Below are positions 25,622 to 34,147 of a DNA stretch of 64,000 bases, piece after piece. Every line of letters begins with the position of its first letter. Position 1 is the stretch's first letter. A model generated the notes under the pieces. It saw only the letters and a list, made by a program, of their open reading frames with translations, did not search any database and was not told the origin of the DNA. A program made the translations under genes and the position numbers. This DNA comes from Mesorhizobium sp. (GTDB taxonomy: Bacteria; Pseudomonadota; Alphaproteobacteria; Rhizobiales; Rhizobiaceae), in NCBI RefSeq assembly GCF_017306585.1, contig NZ_JAFKIC010000122.1:1-64000 (forward strand), given 5' to 3'.

Positions 25622-26231
25622 CTGTGGAAACTCTCAACGGCCCGGAGCCGTGATTGATCTCGACCACTTGCTGGAACGTTTGGTCCATGGCTCCGGTCCG
25701 GCTGGTGAGCCAGGGGAAATGCCCGTAGCGAAATGACAGCTGCGCATGAGCCTCAGCAGCCGGTTTGCCCTCTTCAAGCAGCTCAAACAGGGCCGAGGCC
25801 AGCCCGGTGCGGTCGGCGCCGTAATTGCAGTGGATCAGGATTGGGCGGGGCGCGGTCCGCAGTGCCTGCTCTAGCGACGCCAGCAACACGGCGTCGGGCT
25901 GGTGGTTGGCAGACATCGTGAGGCTGATGAATTGGGCGCCGGCGTCGCGGACGGCGGCAACCTCTGCCTCATACCAAAGCTTGCCCGGGAACGCGCCGCG
26001 CAGGTTGATCACAGTGCGGATACGACGCCCCTGAATCACGGAATCGAGCTGTTCCGGCGCGAGCTGCGCCGAGCGGTAAAGCACGCCCGGCTCTACTTCG
26101 TGGTTGTTACGGGTGAGCTGGAGGTAGCCAGCCCACAAGGCCATCCCGGCTGCGATCCCGATGGCGGAACCCACCAGTGTCTTGGCCGCACGGCGCCAGA
26201 GGGACTTTGGTCTGGAAAAATTCGGTTTCAT
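25605..26231 (-). CDS. Membrane-anchored dual-specificity/tyrosine phosphatase-like protein
   Basis: The ATG at 26231 gives 208 residues; a longer frame from 26300 has a poor leader. An N-terminal TM helix (TLVGSAIGIAAGMALWAGYL) is followed by a DSP-type domain with the P-loop HCNYGADRTG (HCx5R, near residues 138-147). The general-acid region is around ISLTMSANHQPD. Bacterial homologues beside PAP2 or phospholipid genes are often lipid phosphatases rather than protein phosphatases. It heads, or is second in, a minus-strand operon with a PAP2 phosphatase. The stop of a preceding small frame overlaps its start as ATGA. Confidence 0.75.
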   Translation of the reverse strand: MKPNFSRPKSLWRRAAKTLVGSAIGIAAGMALWAGYLQLTRNNHEVEPGVLYRSAQLAPEQLDSVIQGRRIRTVINLRGAFPGKLWYEAEVAAVRDAGAQFISLTMSANHQPDAVLLASLEQALRTAPRPILIHCNYGADRTGLASALFELLEEGKPAAEAHAQLSFRYGHFPWLTSRTGAMDQTFQQVVEINHGSGPLRVSTDAQAK

Positions 26232-26376
26232 GCAGGCTGCACTTTCAATTGGGATAGCGTGAGCGCCAGCACGAAGAAGATACCGACCCCCAGAACCCAA
26301 TTGCGCCTATACCCAGCATCATCCGACGGGGCGTCGTGCCGACGTCCGCGCGCTCCAGGGACTGGTCATCGACAAC
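26228..26376 (-). pseudogene. Small one-TM membrane protein, apparent frameshift
   Basis: A frame starting MMMPILPHMDPSS near 26376 runs into VGTTPRRMMLGIGAIG and stops. A second frame, one shift away, reads RRNWVLGVGIFFVLALTLSQ followed by LKVQPA, an obvious TM helix, and its TGA overlaps the phosphatase ATG at 26231 in the usual ATGA manner. That second frame has no start codon of its own after its last upstream stop. The simplest reading is one small gene broken by an indel near 26300-26330, or a sequencing error. It would be the first gene of the operon behind it. Confidence 0.4.
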
Positions 26377-26469
26377 ATACGCTGGCGAGGAAGGGTCCAT
26401 GTGCGGTAGTATCGGCATCATCATGCGATCCGTTGATTTTCTAGGTAACGACCGTAACATACAAGGAGT

Positions 26470-26889
26470 TCCGGGGCACCGGTCGGGCTCGGCCTGGTGC
26501 GTGTCGCAAACTTCATCAACTCGGAACTCTGGGGCAAGGTGTCAAGTGTGCCATGGGCCGTTGAATTCCCGAATGGCGGCCCCTTCCCGCGCCATCCCAG
26601 CCAAATCTACGAAGCCTTACTTGAAGGCCTGGTGTTGTTTGTGGTCCTGCGGATCCTGACCCATTCGCAGTTGAAGCTTAAAGCGCCGGGGTTTGTTGGT
26701 GGCACCTTCGTCGCCGCCTATGGGGTATCACGCATTTTCGTGGAATTCTTCCGGGAGCCGGACGTCCAGCTCGGTTACCTGCTGGGCGGCTGGCTGACCA
26801 TGGGCATGGTTTTGTCGCTGCCCATGGTGCTTATCGGCATCTGGGCGGTGGCAACGGCAAGTCCTGTTGCCAAAGTCCCGCCCCATTAG
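26470..26889 (+). pseudogene. lgt: 5'-truncated prolipoprotein diacylglyceryl transferase (lgt remnant)
   Basis: From about 26470 the frame reads [20 protein letters not shown], then [20 protein letters not shown] and [17 protein letters not shown], the conserved C-terminal half of Lgt with the catalytic Arg/His region and the last TM helices. The first half, including the usual HGG motif, is absent, and only a GTG at 26497 could start it. Lgt attaches the diacylglyceryl group to lipoprotein cysteines; a 130-residue half cannot be expected to work. The intact gene is presumably elsewhere. The junction abuts the promoter region of the minus-strand operon. Confidence 0.75.
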
Positions 26890-26961
26890 CCACTTTCCCT
26901 TGGACTGAGTAACGCGTATGACATTCGGGAGTTCTTCCAAGCTCGCCCGCCAGAAAGTTCT

Positions 26962-28743
26962 ATGCTTTCAACACGCCAACCCCTCGTCCATGCGCGCCGG
27001 CTAAGAGCGCTGATCATCGGATCCATACCGATGCTGGAGGCAAGGGGCGTTGCGGTTGTGCTGCTTGCGTCCGTCGTTGGCGTGATCTCCGCTACGCTGG
27101 TCCACGCCATGAGCTGGCTGGTTCAGGTCATGCATGCATTGCTATTCGGCCTGCAGCCAGAGGCGCGCCTCTCGGCGATGTTCTCGCTGGGCACGCCCCT
27201 GCAGGCGCTGGTGCCGGCGGTCGGCGGTGTCATCCTCGGCCTGACGATCATCTACCTCAAGAAATGGAAATTCCGCACGCCGATCGATCCGATCGAGGCC
27301 AACGCCCTTTACGGTGGTCGCATGTCGCTCACCGACACGTTCGTCATTGCTGTTCAGACGATGATTTCCAGTGGGTTCGGCGCGTCGGTTGGACTTGAGG
27401 CCGGTTACACGCAAGTGGGTGCTGGTCTCGCCTCGCGGTTGGCGCGTCTGTTCAAATTGCGCCGGAATGACGTGCGTATCCTCGTCGGTTGTGGCGCGGC
27501 CGGCGCTATCGCCGCGGCATTCGATGCACCCTTGACAGGCGCATTCTACGGATTCGAGCTGGTGATCGGCATTTACTCGGTCGCCAATGTCGCGTCCGTC
27601 ATGACGGCCGCCGTCTCAGCTTCACTGACTGCTGAGTTTTTTGGTGGCGTGCCATTTCCACTGGAACTCTCCGGCTTGCCGGCGCTCACACCCAGCCAGT
27701 ACTTGCCATTCCTGATCCTTGGGCTATGCGGCGGCGCCGCCTCCATCGCCATCATGTATCTGGTGACGCTGATTGAACGTGCATTCGTCCGGTTTTCCAT
27801 CGACGCCTCGATCCGACCCGTCATAGGCGGCGCACTTGTCGGCCTCCTAGCACTTTTAACCCCGCAGATCCTCTCCAGCGGTCACGGCGCCCTGCATCGC
27901 GAATTTGTGATGAATTACGGCCTCGCTGCTGTGGCCAGCGTTTTCGTGCTGAAGTTGGCCGCCTCCGCCATCTCGCTAGGGTCCGGATTTCGCGGCGGCC
28001 TGTTCTTCGCATCCTTGTTCCTTGGTGCCTTGCTGGGCAAGGTTTTTGCCGGGGCAATGGCATATGTTTCCCCGGCCACCGGCATCGACCCGGCAGTCGC
28101 CTCTGCGGTTGGCATGACCTCGCTGGCTGTTGGCGTCGTTGGCGCGCCGCTGACGATGACCTTTCTTGCGTTGGAATCGACCCGTGATTTGACGCTGACC
28201 GGAGTCGTGCTGGCGGCATCGATCGTGTCGGCTACCCTTGTGCGCGAAACTTTCGGATACTCCTTCTCGACCTGGCGCTTCCATCTGCGTGGCGAAACGA
28301 TCCGGGGCGCTCATGATGTTGGCTGGATGCGCAGCCTGACGGTCGGTTCGATGATGCGAAAAGACGTCCGAATGATGGATGCCTCCACCACGCTTGCCGT
28401 GTTTCGTGAGCAGGTGCCGCTTGGTTCAGCTCAGCGCGTGATCGCGATCGATGCCGACAAGCGTTACTGCGGCATGCTGCTTGTGGCTGAGCTCCATAGT
28501 GATCAGGACGACGACGAGACGCCGGTTCTCGCATTGGCCAAATTCAAGAACACGGTGCTGGTTGAGTCCATGAACGTGCAAGCTGCCGCAGAGTCATTTC
28601 AAAGGGCGGGCGCCGAAGAATTGGCGGTGGTAACAAGTTTTACAGACCGCACTGTGGTGGGCTTGCTGACCGAGGGGTATGCTTTGCGCAGATATGCCGA
28701 GGAACTCGACAGAGCCCGCCGAGACCTTGCTGGTGAAGCCTAG
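26962..28743 (+). CDS. ClC-type chloride channel/transporter with C-terminal CBS pair
   Basis: This 593-residue protein begins with ClC helices (VAVVLLASVVGVISATLVHA), and the pore motifs are partly recognisable: SSGFGASVGLEAGYTQVG replaces the GREGP loop, followed by FDAPLTGAFYGFELVIGIYS and later GSGFRGGLFFASLFLGALLG. After the last TM helix come about 150 residues of two CBS domains (MRKDVRMMDASTTLAVFREQ and LVESMNVQAAAESFQRAGAE), which bind adenine nucleotides in other ClCs. It would move chloride or another anion across the inner membrane. The changed selectivity loop makes anion choice uncertain. Confidence 0.85.
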   Translation: MLSTRQPLVHARRLRALIIGSIPMLEARGVAVVLLASVVGVISATLVHAMSWLVQVMHALLFGLQPEARLSAMFSLGTPLQALVPAVGGVILGLTIIYLKKWKFRTPIDPIEANALYGGRMSLTDTFVIAVQTMISSGFGASVGLEAGYTQVGAGLASRLARLFKLRRNDVRILVGCGAAGAIAAAFDAPLTGAFYGFELVIGIYSVANVASVMTAAVSASLTAEFFGGVPFPLELSGLPALTPSQYLPFLILGLCGGAASIAIMYLVTLIERAFVRFSIDASIRPVIGGALVGLLALLTPQILSSGHGALHREFVMNYGLAAVASVFVLKLAASAISLGSGFRGGLFFASLFLGALLGKVFAGAMAYVSPATGIDPAVASAVGMTSLAVGVVGAPLTMTFLALESTRDLTLTGVVLAASIVSATLVRETFGYSFSTWRFHLRGETIRGAHDVGWMRSLTVGSMMRKDVRMMDASTTLAVFREQVPLGSAQRVIAIDADKRYCGMLLVAELHSDQDDDETPVLALAKFKNTVLVESMNVQAAAESFQRAGAEELAVVTSFTDRTVVGLLTEGYALRRYAEELDRARRDLAGEA

Positions 28744-28855
28744 AGCTTTTTGATAATGGAGGGCTCCTTGTCGACGAGAACGGGGCTCAACTGAACCTTA
28801 TCTTGCCACAATCGCACCATGCGATAGAGCGTGCATCAGCAATGGATCAGATGAA

Positions 28856-29338
28856 TTGAAGGGCACCTTATTTCCTGCCGCCATGGCGCTCGTCGGTATG
28901 ATGGTGCCTGCGTGGGCGGACGGGGCCTGTATTGCCAACATGGGAAGGTTTGAGCTTGGGCAATATGCCTGCTTGCAAGCCGGCGAGACGAGCCATCTGG
29001 CGCGTTGCGAAACGCACCTGAATATCTTGTCCTGGAAACAGGTTCTTGATCATTGTCCGGGCGGCCCGGCACCAGGACCCGCGCTGGCGACATCCGTCTG
29101 CCGGGCCAACGGTCAGCTCTTCCCGGCCGGCGGCTTTGCTTGTCTTGTCGTGGCCGGCAGCACGCACCTGGCGCGCTGCGACACCGTACTCAATGATCCA
29201 TCGTGGACCAAGGTGCAGGAAGGCTGCCCCGGCCCGCCGCCACCGGAAGTCCTTCCAGAGCGCCAGGTCCATCCTTGGCTCAAACAGCCGTTGGCAGGTC
29301 CTCGACGCTTGATTGAACGCTTGCGTAACGCGCTTTGA
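28856..29338 (+). CDS. Exported Cys-rich protein with two identical-spacing repeats
   Basis: A TTG at 28856 gives 160 residues with a signal peptide (LFPAAMALVGMMVPAWADG). The mature part holds two tandem repeats, C25-C39-C51-C67 and C82-C96-C108-C124, with exactly the same spacing (13, 11 and 15 residues between cysteines) and shared words such as HLARC and a following LN-x-x-SW. Each repeat looks like a small disulfide-bonded LysM- or CVNH-like module, but I do not recognise the family. The proline-rich tail follows. The start is uncertain because the ribosome-binding site is weak. Confidence 0.6.
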   Translation: MKGTLFPAAMALVGMMVPAWADGACIANMGRFELGQYACLQAGETSHLARCETHLNILSWKQVLDHCPGGPAPGPALATSVCRANGQLFPAGGFACLVVAGSTHLARCDTVLNDPSWTKVQEGCPGPPPPEVLPERQVHPWLKQPLAGPRRLIERLRNAL

Positions 29339-29663
29339 AGTCAGCGACGGGCGAGTTTGGCGGCGAGGTCGTGATTTGGATGGTCCGCTGGATAGCGCCG
29401 TTAGCCATTGTCTGCGTGTATCCCAGCACTTCAGCGGTAGCACTAGCTTGTTGGCGCAGCGGATTCAGAGATATCCAAACGAAGTCTAGGTCGCAGCCTT
29501 GGATCCGGTCTGGAGGTCTGGGCGGAAAACCTGTGCGGCAGCGGACGACGCGAAGTCCGCTGCCGCTGGAGGAGAGCACGATGACTGACTAACGTACCCG
29601 GCTCCACGCTTTCCCATGCGGTGGCTCGGGGGTGTATGAAACCGCCGCACGGAAAAGTCGTTG
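29339..29663. other. Intergenic stretch between convergent genes, with a hairpin
   Basis: This lies between the Cys-repeat gene and the degP stop. No convincing gene was seen; a minus-strand frame of 99 codons overlaps the gene end and is doubtful. Near 29610-29656, tttcccatgcggtgg and ccgccgcacggaaa can form a long imperfect stem beginning 8 bases downstream of the degP stop (minus strand). It may end degP transcription, though a U-tract is not evident. Confidence 0.4.
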
Positions 29664-31205
29664 TCAGCCCTTGGCGACCGGCAGCGCGACGAAGCGGTTT
29701 CTGTCGTCGCGTGTGATCTGCATCAGCACCGCCTTGCGTCCGGATTTGGCGGCATCGGCCATGGCCTTGGAGACGTCGCTGGTGGCGTTCACTTCTGCCG
29801 AATTGACAGCGACGATGATATCGCCCGGCTGGATCCCACGATCGGCCGCGTCGCTGTCGGGATCAACATTAGTCACCACCAGCCCCTTGCCGTTTTCCGA
29901 CTTGGTGAGGGTGAGGCCGAGATCGGCCAGCGTGTCGGAACTGGCCGGAGCGGCGGGCTGCTGCTGGTCGGCCGAAGCCTGCTTGTCGCTCGAAGGCAGC
30001 GTGCCGAGATCGACCTTGATCGTCTGGCTCTTGCCGTCGCGCCACACGGTGACCTCGACCGACTTACCCGGCGAATAGGCACCGATCAGGCGGGCGAGCT
30101 CCTTCGGCGAAGCAACATCCTTGCCCTCGACCTGGGTGATCACGTCACCGGCAGTGATGCCGGCCTTTTTGCCGGGGCCATCACCCTGTGCGCTCGACAC
30201 CAGCGCGCCGTTGTTGGACTTCAGACCGAGCGATTCGGCGATGTCGGAAGTGACTGGTTGGATTTCGACGCCGAGCCAGCCGCGCTGGACAGTGCCGTTC
30301 TTTATCAGATCCTGAACGACAAGCTTGGCGGTCGATGCGGGAATGTCGAAGGCAATCCCAACGCTGCCGCCCGAGGGCGAGAAGATCGCGGTGTTGATGC
30401 CGACGACCTGACCGTTGAGGTTGAAGGTCGGACCGCCCGAATTGCCGCGATTGACCGACGCATCGATCTGGAGGAAATCGTCGTAGGGGCCGGCACCGAT
30501 ATCACGGCCACGCGCCGAGACGATGCCGGCGGTGACGGTGCCGCCGAGGCCAAACGGATTGCCGACGGCCACAACCCAGTCGCCGACACGAACCTTGGAA
30601 TCGTCGGCGAAGTCGACATAGGTGAACTTGCCACCGCCTTCGACTTTGAGCACGGCGAGATCGGTGCGCGGATCTGCACCAACCAGCTTGGCATCCAGTT
30701 CCTTGCCATCGCTGGTCACCACGGTGAATGCCGTGCCTTCCGAAACGACGTGGTTGTTGGTGACGAGATAGCCGTCCTCGGAAATGAAGAAGCCGGATCC
30801 TTGGGCCACCGGGCGAGGCTGGTCGTTGCGGTGGTCGCGGTTGCCGGACCGGCGATGTCCGTTGTCATTCTGGTCGCCAAAGCCACGGAATTCCTTGAAG
30901 AAGCGGCGCAGCTGCGGATTGTTCGGGAGATTGTCGAACCCATCGGAATTCTGGTCGGAGCCATCGTCCGCCGCCGGGCTGATCTGGGCCTTGACCTTGA
31001 CGCTGACAACGGCGGGCGAAACCCGCTCGACGATATCGGCGAAGCCAGCAACCTGCGGCGTCTCGACACGCACGGCATCGGCCAGAACAGGTCCTGTTCC
31101 GCTCGTCAGCGCACCGATGCCGATCGCACCGGCGACTGCGATGGACGCGGCGGCGGCCATAAGACGTTTGCGAGTGACGGAATATGAATTGGGGGCAGTA
31201 TTCAT
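29664..31205 (-). CDS. degP: Periplasmic serine protease/chaperone, DegP/MucD type
   Basis: This 513-residue preprotein has a signal peptide (LMAAAASIAVAGAIGIGAL) and a trypsin-like domain with catalytic H152 (TNNHVVSEG), D182 (DPRTDLAVL) and S256 (NRGNSGGPTFN). Two PDZ domains follow (about 300-400 and 420-510; GWLGVEIQPVTSDIAESLGL in the first). A Gly/Asp/Asn-rich insertion near 80-135 is typical of rhizobial DegP. It degrades or refolds damaged envelope proteins. The ribosome-binding site AGAGGA precedes the ATG at 31205. It is monocistronic here. Confidence 0.92.
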   Translation of the reverse strand: MNTAPNSYSVTRKRLMAAAASIAVAGAIGIGALTSGTGPVLADAVRVETPQVAGFADIVERVSPAVVSVKVKAQISPAADDGSDQNSDGFDNLPNNPQLRRFFKEFRGFGDQNDNGHRRSGNRDHRNDQPRPVAQGSGFFISEDGYLVTNNHVVSEGTAFTVVTSDGKELDAKLVGADPRTDLAVLKVEGGGKFTYVDFADDSKVRVGDWVVAVGNPFGLGGTVTAGIVSARGRDIGAGPYDDFLQIDASVNRGNSGGPTFNLNGQVVGINTAIFSPSGGSVGIAFDIPASTAKLVVQDLIKNGTVQRGWLGVEIQPVTSDIAESLGLKSNNGALVSSAQGDGPGKKAGITAGDVITQVEGKDVASPKELARLIGAYSPGKSVEVTVWRDGKSQTIKVDLGTLPSSDKQASADQQQPAAPASSDTLADLGLTLTKSENGKGLVVTNVDPDSDAADRGIQPGDIIVAVNSAEVNATSDVSKAMADAAKSGRKAVLMQITRDDRNRFVALPVAKG

Positions 31206-31374
31206 GGTTCTTGTCCTCTTTTAAGGACGCACTTGGATGGGCGTCCGGAAGGCAAAGAAAACTAGAGAGGCCTACATTACAGCACCATTTCCAGCGCATG
31301 AAACTTTGGTAATATCGGGAAGGCTGCTAACTCTAGGTACCGCTTCGAGCCGCTGCCCCGCCTGGAGGCTACCT

Positions 31375-31776
31375 TTGAGGGTTTTGATAACTTGCGCTGC
31401 AGCCTTGCTCGCCAACCCGGGCATAGCGTGTGCTGACGATGTGGCCAACGCCACGTATCTCTGCGCAATCATCAATGCGACCGGCCTTACAAATACCCAA
31501 TGCGAAATGTCAGCAGCCACTTTATCGGTGACAAGCACGATGGAGATCAGCGTCCCAGAAGCGAACAAGCTATGTGGAAAGTTGGTCGACCTTATGGCCC
31601 GCGGGGGTCGCCCATTCTCAACACGTTGGGTTTTGAATTTTCGATCACCTTACAGTGACAAAAACAGAATTGCCTTCTGTGTGCTTCCGACAAGGGCGGC
31701 TCCACAACGGAGATCTAACTCACATTCAGATGGAGACGGCGGTCACGCTGCCCTTCCTCAATCTGATCTGGAATGA
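31375..31776 (+). CDS. Small exported protein of unknown function
   Basis: A TTG at 31375 with a CTGGAGG site 6-12 bases upstream gives 133 residues. The leader RVLITCAAALLANPGIACAD is a good signal peptide. The mature part includes ATYLCAIINATGLTNTQCEM and a third cysteine in NKLCGKLVDLMARGG. No family is recognised. The longer in-frame start at 31237 lacks a leader and is not used. The last codons approach the convergent gene ending at 31787. The proline- and serine-rich tail is of doubtful origin. Confidence 0.55.
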   Translation: MRVLITCAAALLANPGIACADDVANATYLCAIINATGLTNTQCEMSAATLSVTSTMEISVPEANKLCGKLVDLMARGGRPFSTRWVLNFRSPYSDKNRIAFCVLPTRAAPQRRSNSHSDGDGGHAALPQSDLE

Positions 31777-31786
31777 GCTTCGGAGC

Positions 31787-32218
31787 CTATTTGCCTTTCC
31801 CGCGCCAATCCTCCACGAGCGAAAAGAGAAACGAGCCTGACCAGGTCAAAAGGAGCAGGCCGTTCAGTGGTGTGATGGACGTAATGAGCCGCATTTCGCC
31901 AATGGGTATCACGTTGTTGTAGCCGAGCGAGGCGTAGGCCTCGGCTGCGTAATAGAAATAGTCCATGCTCGAAGGAAAGGTTTTTCCTCCGAAATTGCCT
32001 AGGGAAAGGGTCTGGTCAGCAAGGTGAAATATGGCGGCATATATACCAATCTCGAGAAGATGAAGCCCAACCAGGCCGCAGATGACGAAAAGCAGCGCGG
32101 GGTAAGCCCCGGTCGCCTTGCGTGCCAATTTGTCGAGGCGCTGGATCGCTTCGTAGTGCAAAGACGACGACCCAATGACTGCGGCGAATGTCAATGTGAT
32201 GGCGATTAGCATGTTCAT
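31787..32218 (-). CDS. Two-TM ion-channel-like membrane protein
   Basis: This 143-residue protein has hydrophobic segments near 1-18, 38-62 and 112-135, with a re-entrant region between them. The words DYFYYAAEAYASLGYNNV and PIGEMRLITSITPLNGLLLL resemble the pore helix, filter and second helix of two-TM potassium-channel-like proteins (Ion_trans_2), with SLGYNNV in place of the TxGYG filter. So it is a channel-like protein, perhaps not potassium-selective. No cytoplasmic regulatory domain is present. It is convergent with the small exported gene. Confidence 0.65.
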   Translation of the reverse strand: MNMLIAITLTFAAVIGSSSLHYEAIQRLDKLARKATGAYPALLFVICGLVGLHLLEIGIYAAIFHLADQTLSLGNFGGKTFPSSMDYFYYAAEAYASLGYNNVIPIGEMRLITSITPLNGLLLLTWSGSFLFSLVEDWRGKGK

Positions 32219-32408
32219 GGAATTATCTCGCTAGCGGGGTACGGCCTGGCGAAGGCATGATCGCGTGCAAATAGACCTTAAAAGGCGAGGAGCTTGGCCT
32301 CGCTGGCGCGCGATTAGAACGATTGCTGTACCCTGAAATTGTCGCAATGATGATGAAGACCAGAGGCAGCCCAGTAAGCCATGCGGCTTGGCATTCCGGA
32401 GAATAGGC

Positions 32409-32810
32409 TTGACGAAACAGCTAATCTTCGCGTTCGCAATTGCTTTTCAGTCCACTACCGCACTGGCGCTACCCTGTGAAGGAAGCAGGCTGGCGGTTAC
32501 CGCCCCGAGTTGGTCGGTGACAAGTCCAGCGCCCGGCTCGTACCAGATCACGGTCGACTTGCAAGGCCAAGCCGAACCGATGAAGAGCGCTAAAGGCAGA
32601 ATTTACTTCATCGACAGAAGAGGCGGCATAATCTCCTCGACCAAGATCGACAGGCATTTGCAGATCAATCCCGGCAGTTGGACAAAGCAAACGACCAAAT
32701 CGAACAATGCTCGATGGGGCCAGTTGGTTGGGATGAACCACTCTGATGTTTCGGTGAGCACCTGCGTCCATTCCGCGAGCTTTGAAGACGGGACAAGCCA
32801 GGCATTCTGA
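32409..32810 (+). CDS. Small exported protein of unknown function
   Basis: A TTG at 32409 with GGAGAA just upstream gives about 133 residues (a TTG 21 bases earlier is the alternative). The signal peptide QLIFAFAIAFQSTTALALPC is clear and ends near a cysteine, so a lipoprotein-like start is possible but a strict lipobox is absent. The rest is beta-rich (SWSVTSPAPGSYQITVDLQG, IYFIDRRGGIISSTKIDRHL) and has a late cysteine (STCVHSASF). No family is recognised. Confidence 0.55.
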   Translation: MTKQLIFAFAIAFQSTTALALPCEGSRLAVTAPSWSVTSPAPGSYQITVDLQGQAEPMKSAKGRIYFIDRRGGIISSTKIDRHLQINPGSWTKQTTKSNNARWGQLVGMNHSDVSVSTCVHSASFEDGTSQAF

Positions 32811-33286
32811 CCGCTTTACCCATAGATCGTCCTGACTGTAATAAGGCCGTCCACTTCAATCGCGGCCACAGCATCTGCCACATATGCTTTTCGTGGCGCC
32901 TCGCGACTTGGAAGGCTTCAAGAAGCCAGGGGCTGCTGCGACGCGCGTGTTGGAATTGCAGCGGACATTCCGTTACACCATCCAATCTTCGCATGTGAAC
33001 TGCGCACCGGCGCTCGGGGCCTCTCCCGGCGAAGCACTGCGCACCGCCGGTCTGGAGTGAGTTCGGGAAGTCTAGTAATTCGTCCGGAGCCTGATGCGAG
33101 CCGGAAACGAACCGACCTTCAAGGCTACGGTTTTTGGCGCCAATCACTCGCAAACTGACCATCCCCTTTGAAGTCAGAGGACCGTCCGAAGGCGCTGACA
33201 GCCAATTGTCAGCTGTGTCGTGAGACATTGTTTCCAAATTGCCGCAAAGCCGATTCCCCGGCACAGGATCCAATGTGGAACGCACC
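32811..33286. other. Intergenic stretch upstream of the flavin electron-transfer operon
   Basis: About 480 bases with no recognised gene. A minus-strand frame through 32665-33288 overlaps both neighbours, has no family resemblance and is taken as a shadow. The region must hold the promoter of the operon starting at 33287; no clear operator was found. Confidence 0.4.
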
Positions 33287-34144
33287 ATGAAACAGATTGC
33301 CTTGTCGCTTTTCGTGATCGCGTCCTCGGGTGCCTATGTCTTGGATCAGGCGGCCAAGCCCCCTGCCGGCGACATGATCGATATGGGAAGTGCCGTCAAT
33401 GCCGCCGGGGACAGCGTGTCGCAGCCGCTCGGTCCAGTGACTGCTCCGGTCGCTGCTGCCACGCCGCCTGCGCTGCGCGCGCCCGAGCTCCCACGGCCGG
33501 GCGTGCGGATCGAACCGACGGCGACCCCACCGGCCACCGTTGGCCGCGAAACAACTGCCGCGATCGCTTCGCCCGTCCCACAGCCGCCAGCCGCTGCAAA
33601 ACTGGCAGTTCTCGAAAAGCCGCCCGTCACCCGAACGCAGACGCCCACGGCCAGCCTGCCGTCGGTGCCCCAGACGCTTGCCCCGCCGCCCCAACAGACG
33701 CCAGGCCACCTGATCGCCGACGCCGCGCCGCAGGCAGGGTCGTTCGCCATAACCCCGGCGGTCTACATTCCCATTCCCAGGCCGAGGCCTGACTATCCGC
33801 AAGCCCCTGCCCGCATCATCAAGGCAGGCATGAAGCCCTCGTTGAGCCCCGCCAGGCACGGCTTTGCCGACGGCACCTACACCGGGCCCGTCGTCGACGC
33901 CTATTATGGCCTGATCCAGATCCAGGCCTCCATCCAAGGGGGCCGTCTCACGACACTCAAGGTGCTGAAATATCCAAATGACCGCCGCACCTCGGTCAAC
34001 ATCAACAGACAGGCGCTGCCCATGCTGCGGGACGAGGCGATCAGCGCGCAAAGCGCCAATGTCGACATCATTTCGGGCGCCACGCTGACCAGCAGGGCCT
34101 TCATCCAGTCGCTTGGCGGCGCGCTGAAGAAAGCGTCGTCGTAG
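33287..34144 (+). CDS. Periplasmic FMN-binding (flavinylated) electron carrier
   Basis: The ATG at 33287 gives 285 residues: an N-terminal hydrophobic leader (QIALSLFVIASSGAYVLDQA), a long Pro/Ala-rich linker of about 130 residues, and a C-terminal FMN_bind domain. The attachment motif SGATLTS lies at 263-269, after NVDII; in this family the Thr of SGAT (T266) is covalently linked to FMN. FMN_bind domains shuttle electrons outside the cytoplasm. The next two genes encode the FMN transferase and a membrane oxidoreductase, so the carrier, its maturation enzyme and its reductase are in one operon. The ATG is preferred to an upstream in-frame codon at 33239. Confidence 0.82.
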   Translation: MKQIALSLFVIASSGAYVLDQAAKPPAGDMIDMGSAVNAAGDSVSQPLGPVTAPVAAATPPALRAPELPRPGVRIEPTATPPATVGRETTAAIASPVPQPPAAAKLAVLEKPPVTRTQTPTASLPSVPQTLAPPPQQTPGHLIADAAPQAGSFAITPAVYIPIPRPRPDYPQAPARIIKAGMKPSLSPARHGFADGTYTGPVVDAYYGLIQIQASIQGGRLTTLKVLKYPNDRRTSVNINRQALPMLRDEAISAQSANVDIISGATLTSRAFIQSLGGALKKASS

Positions 34145-34147
34145 TCC

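Noticed and set aside
29661-31187. Long plus-strand open frame of 508 codons opposite degP
   Set aside because: It is antisense to a clear DegP with intact catalytic motifs; its protein has no family features and is Gly/Asp/Arg-rich as expected for a shadow in GC-rich DNA.
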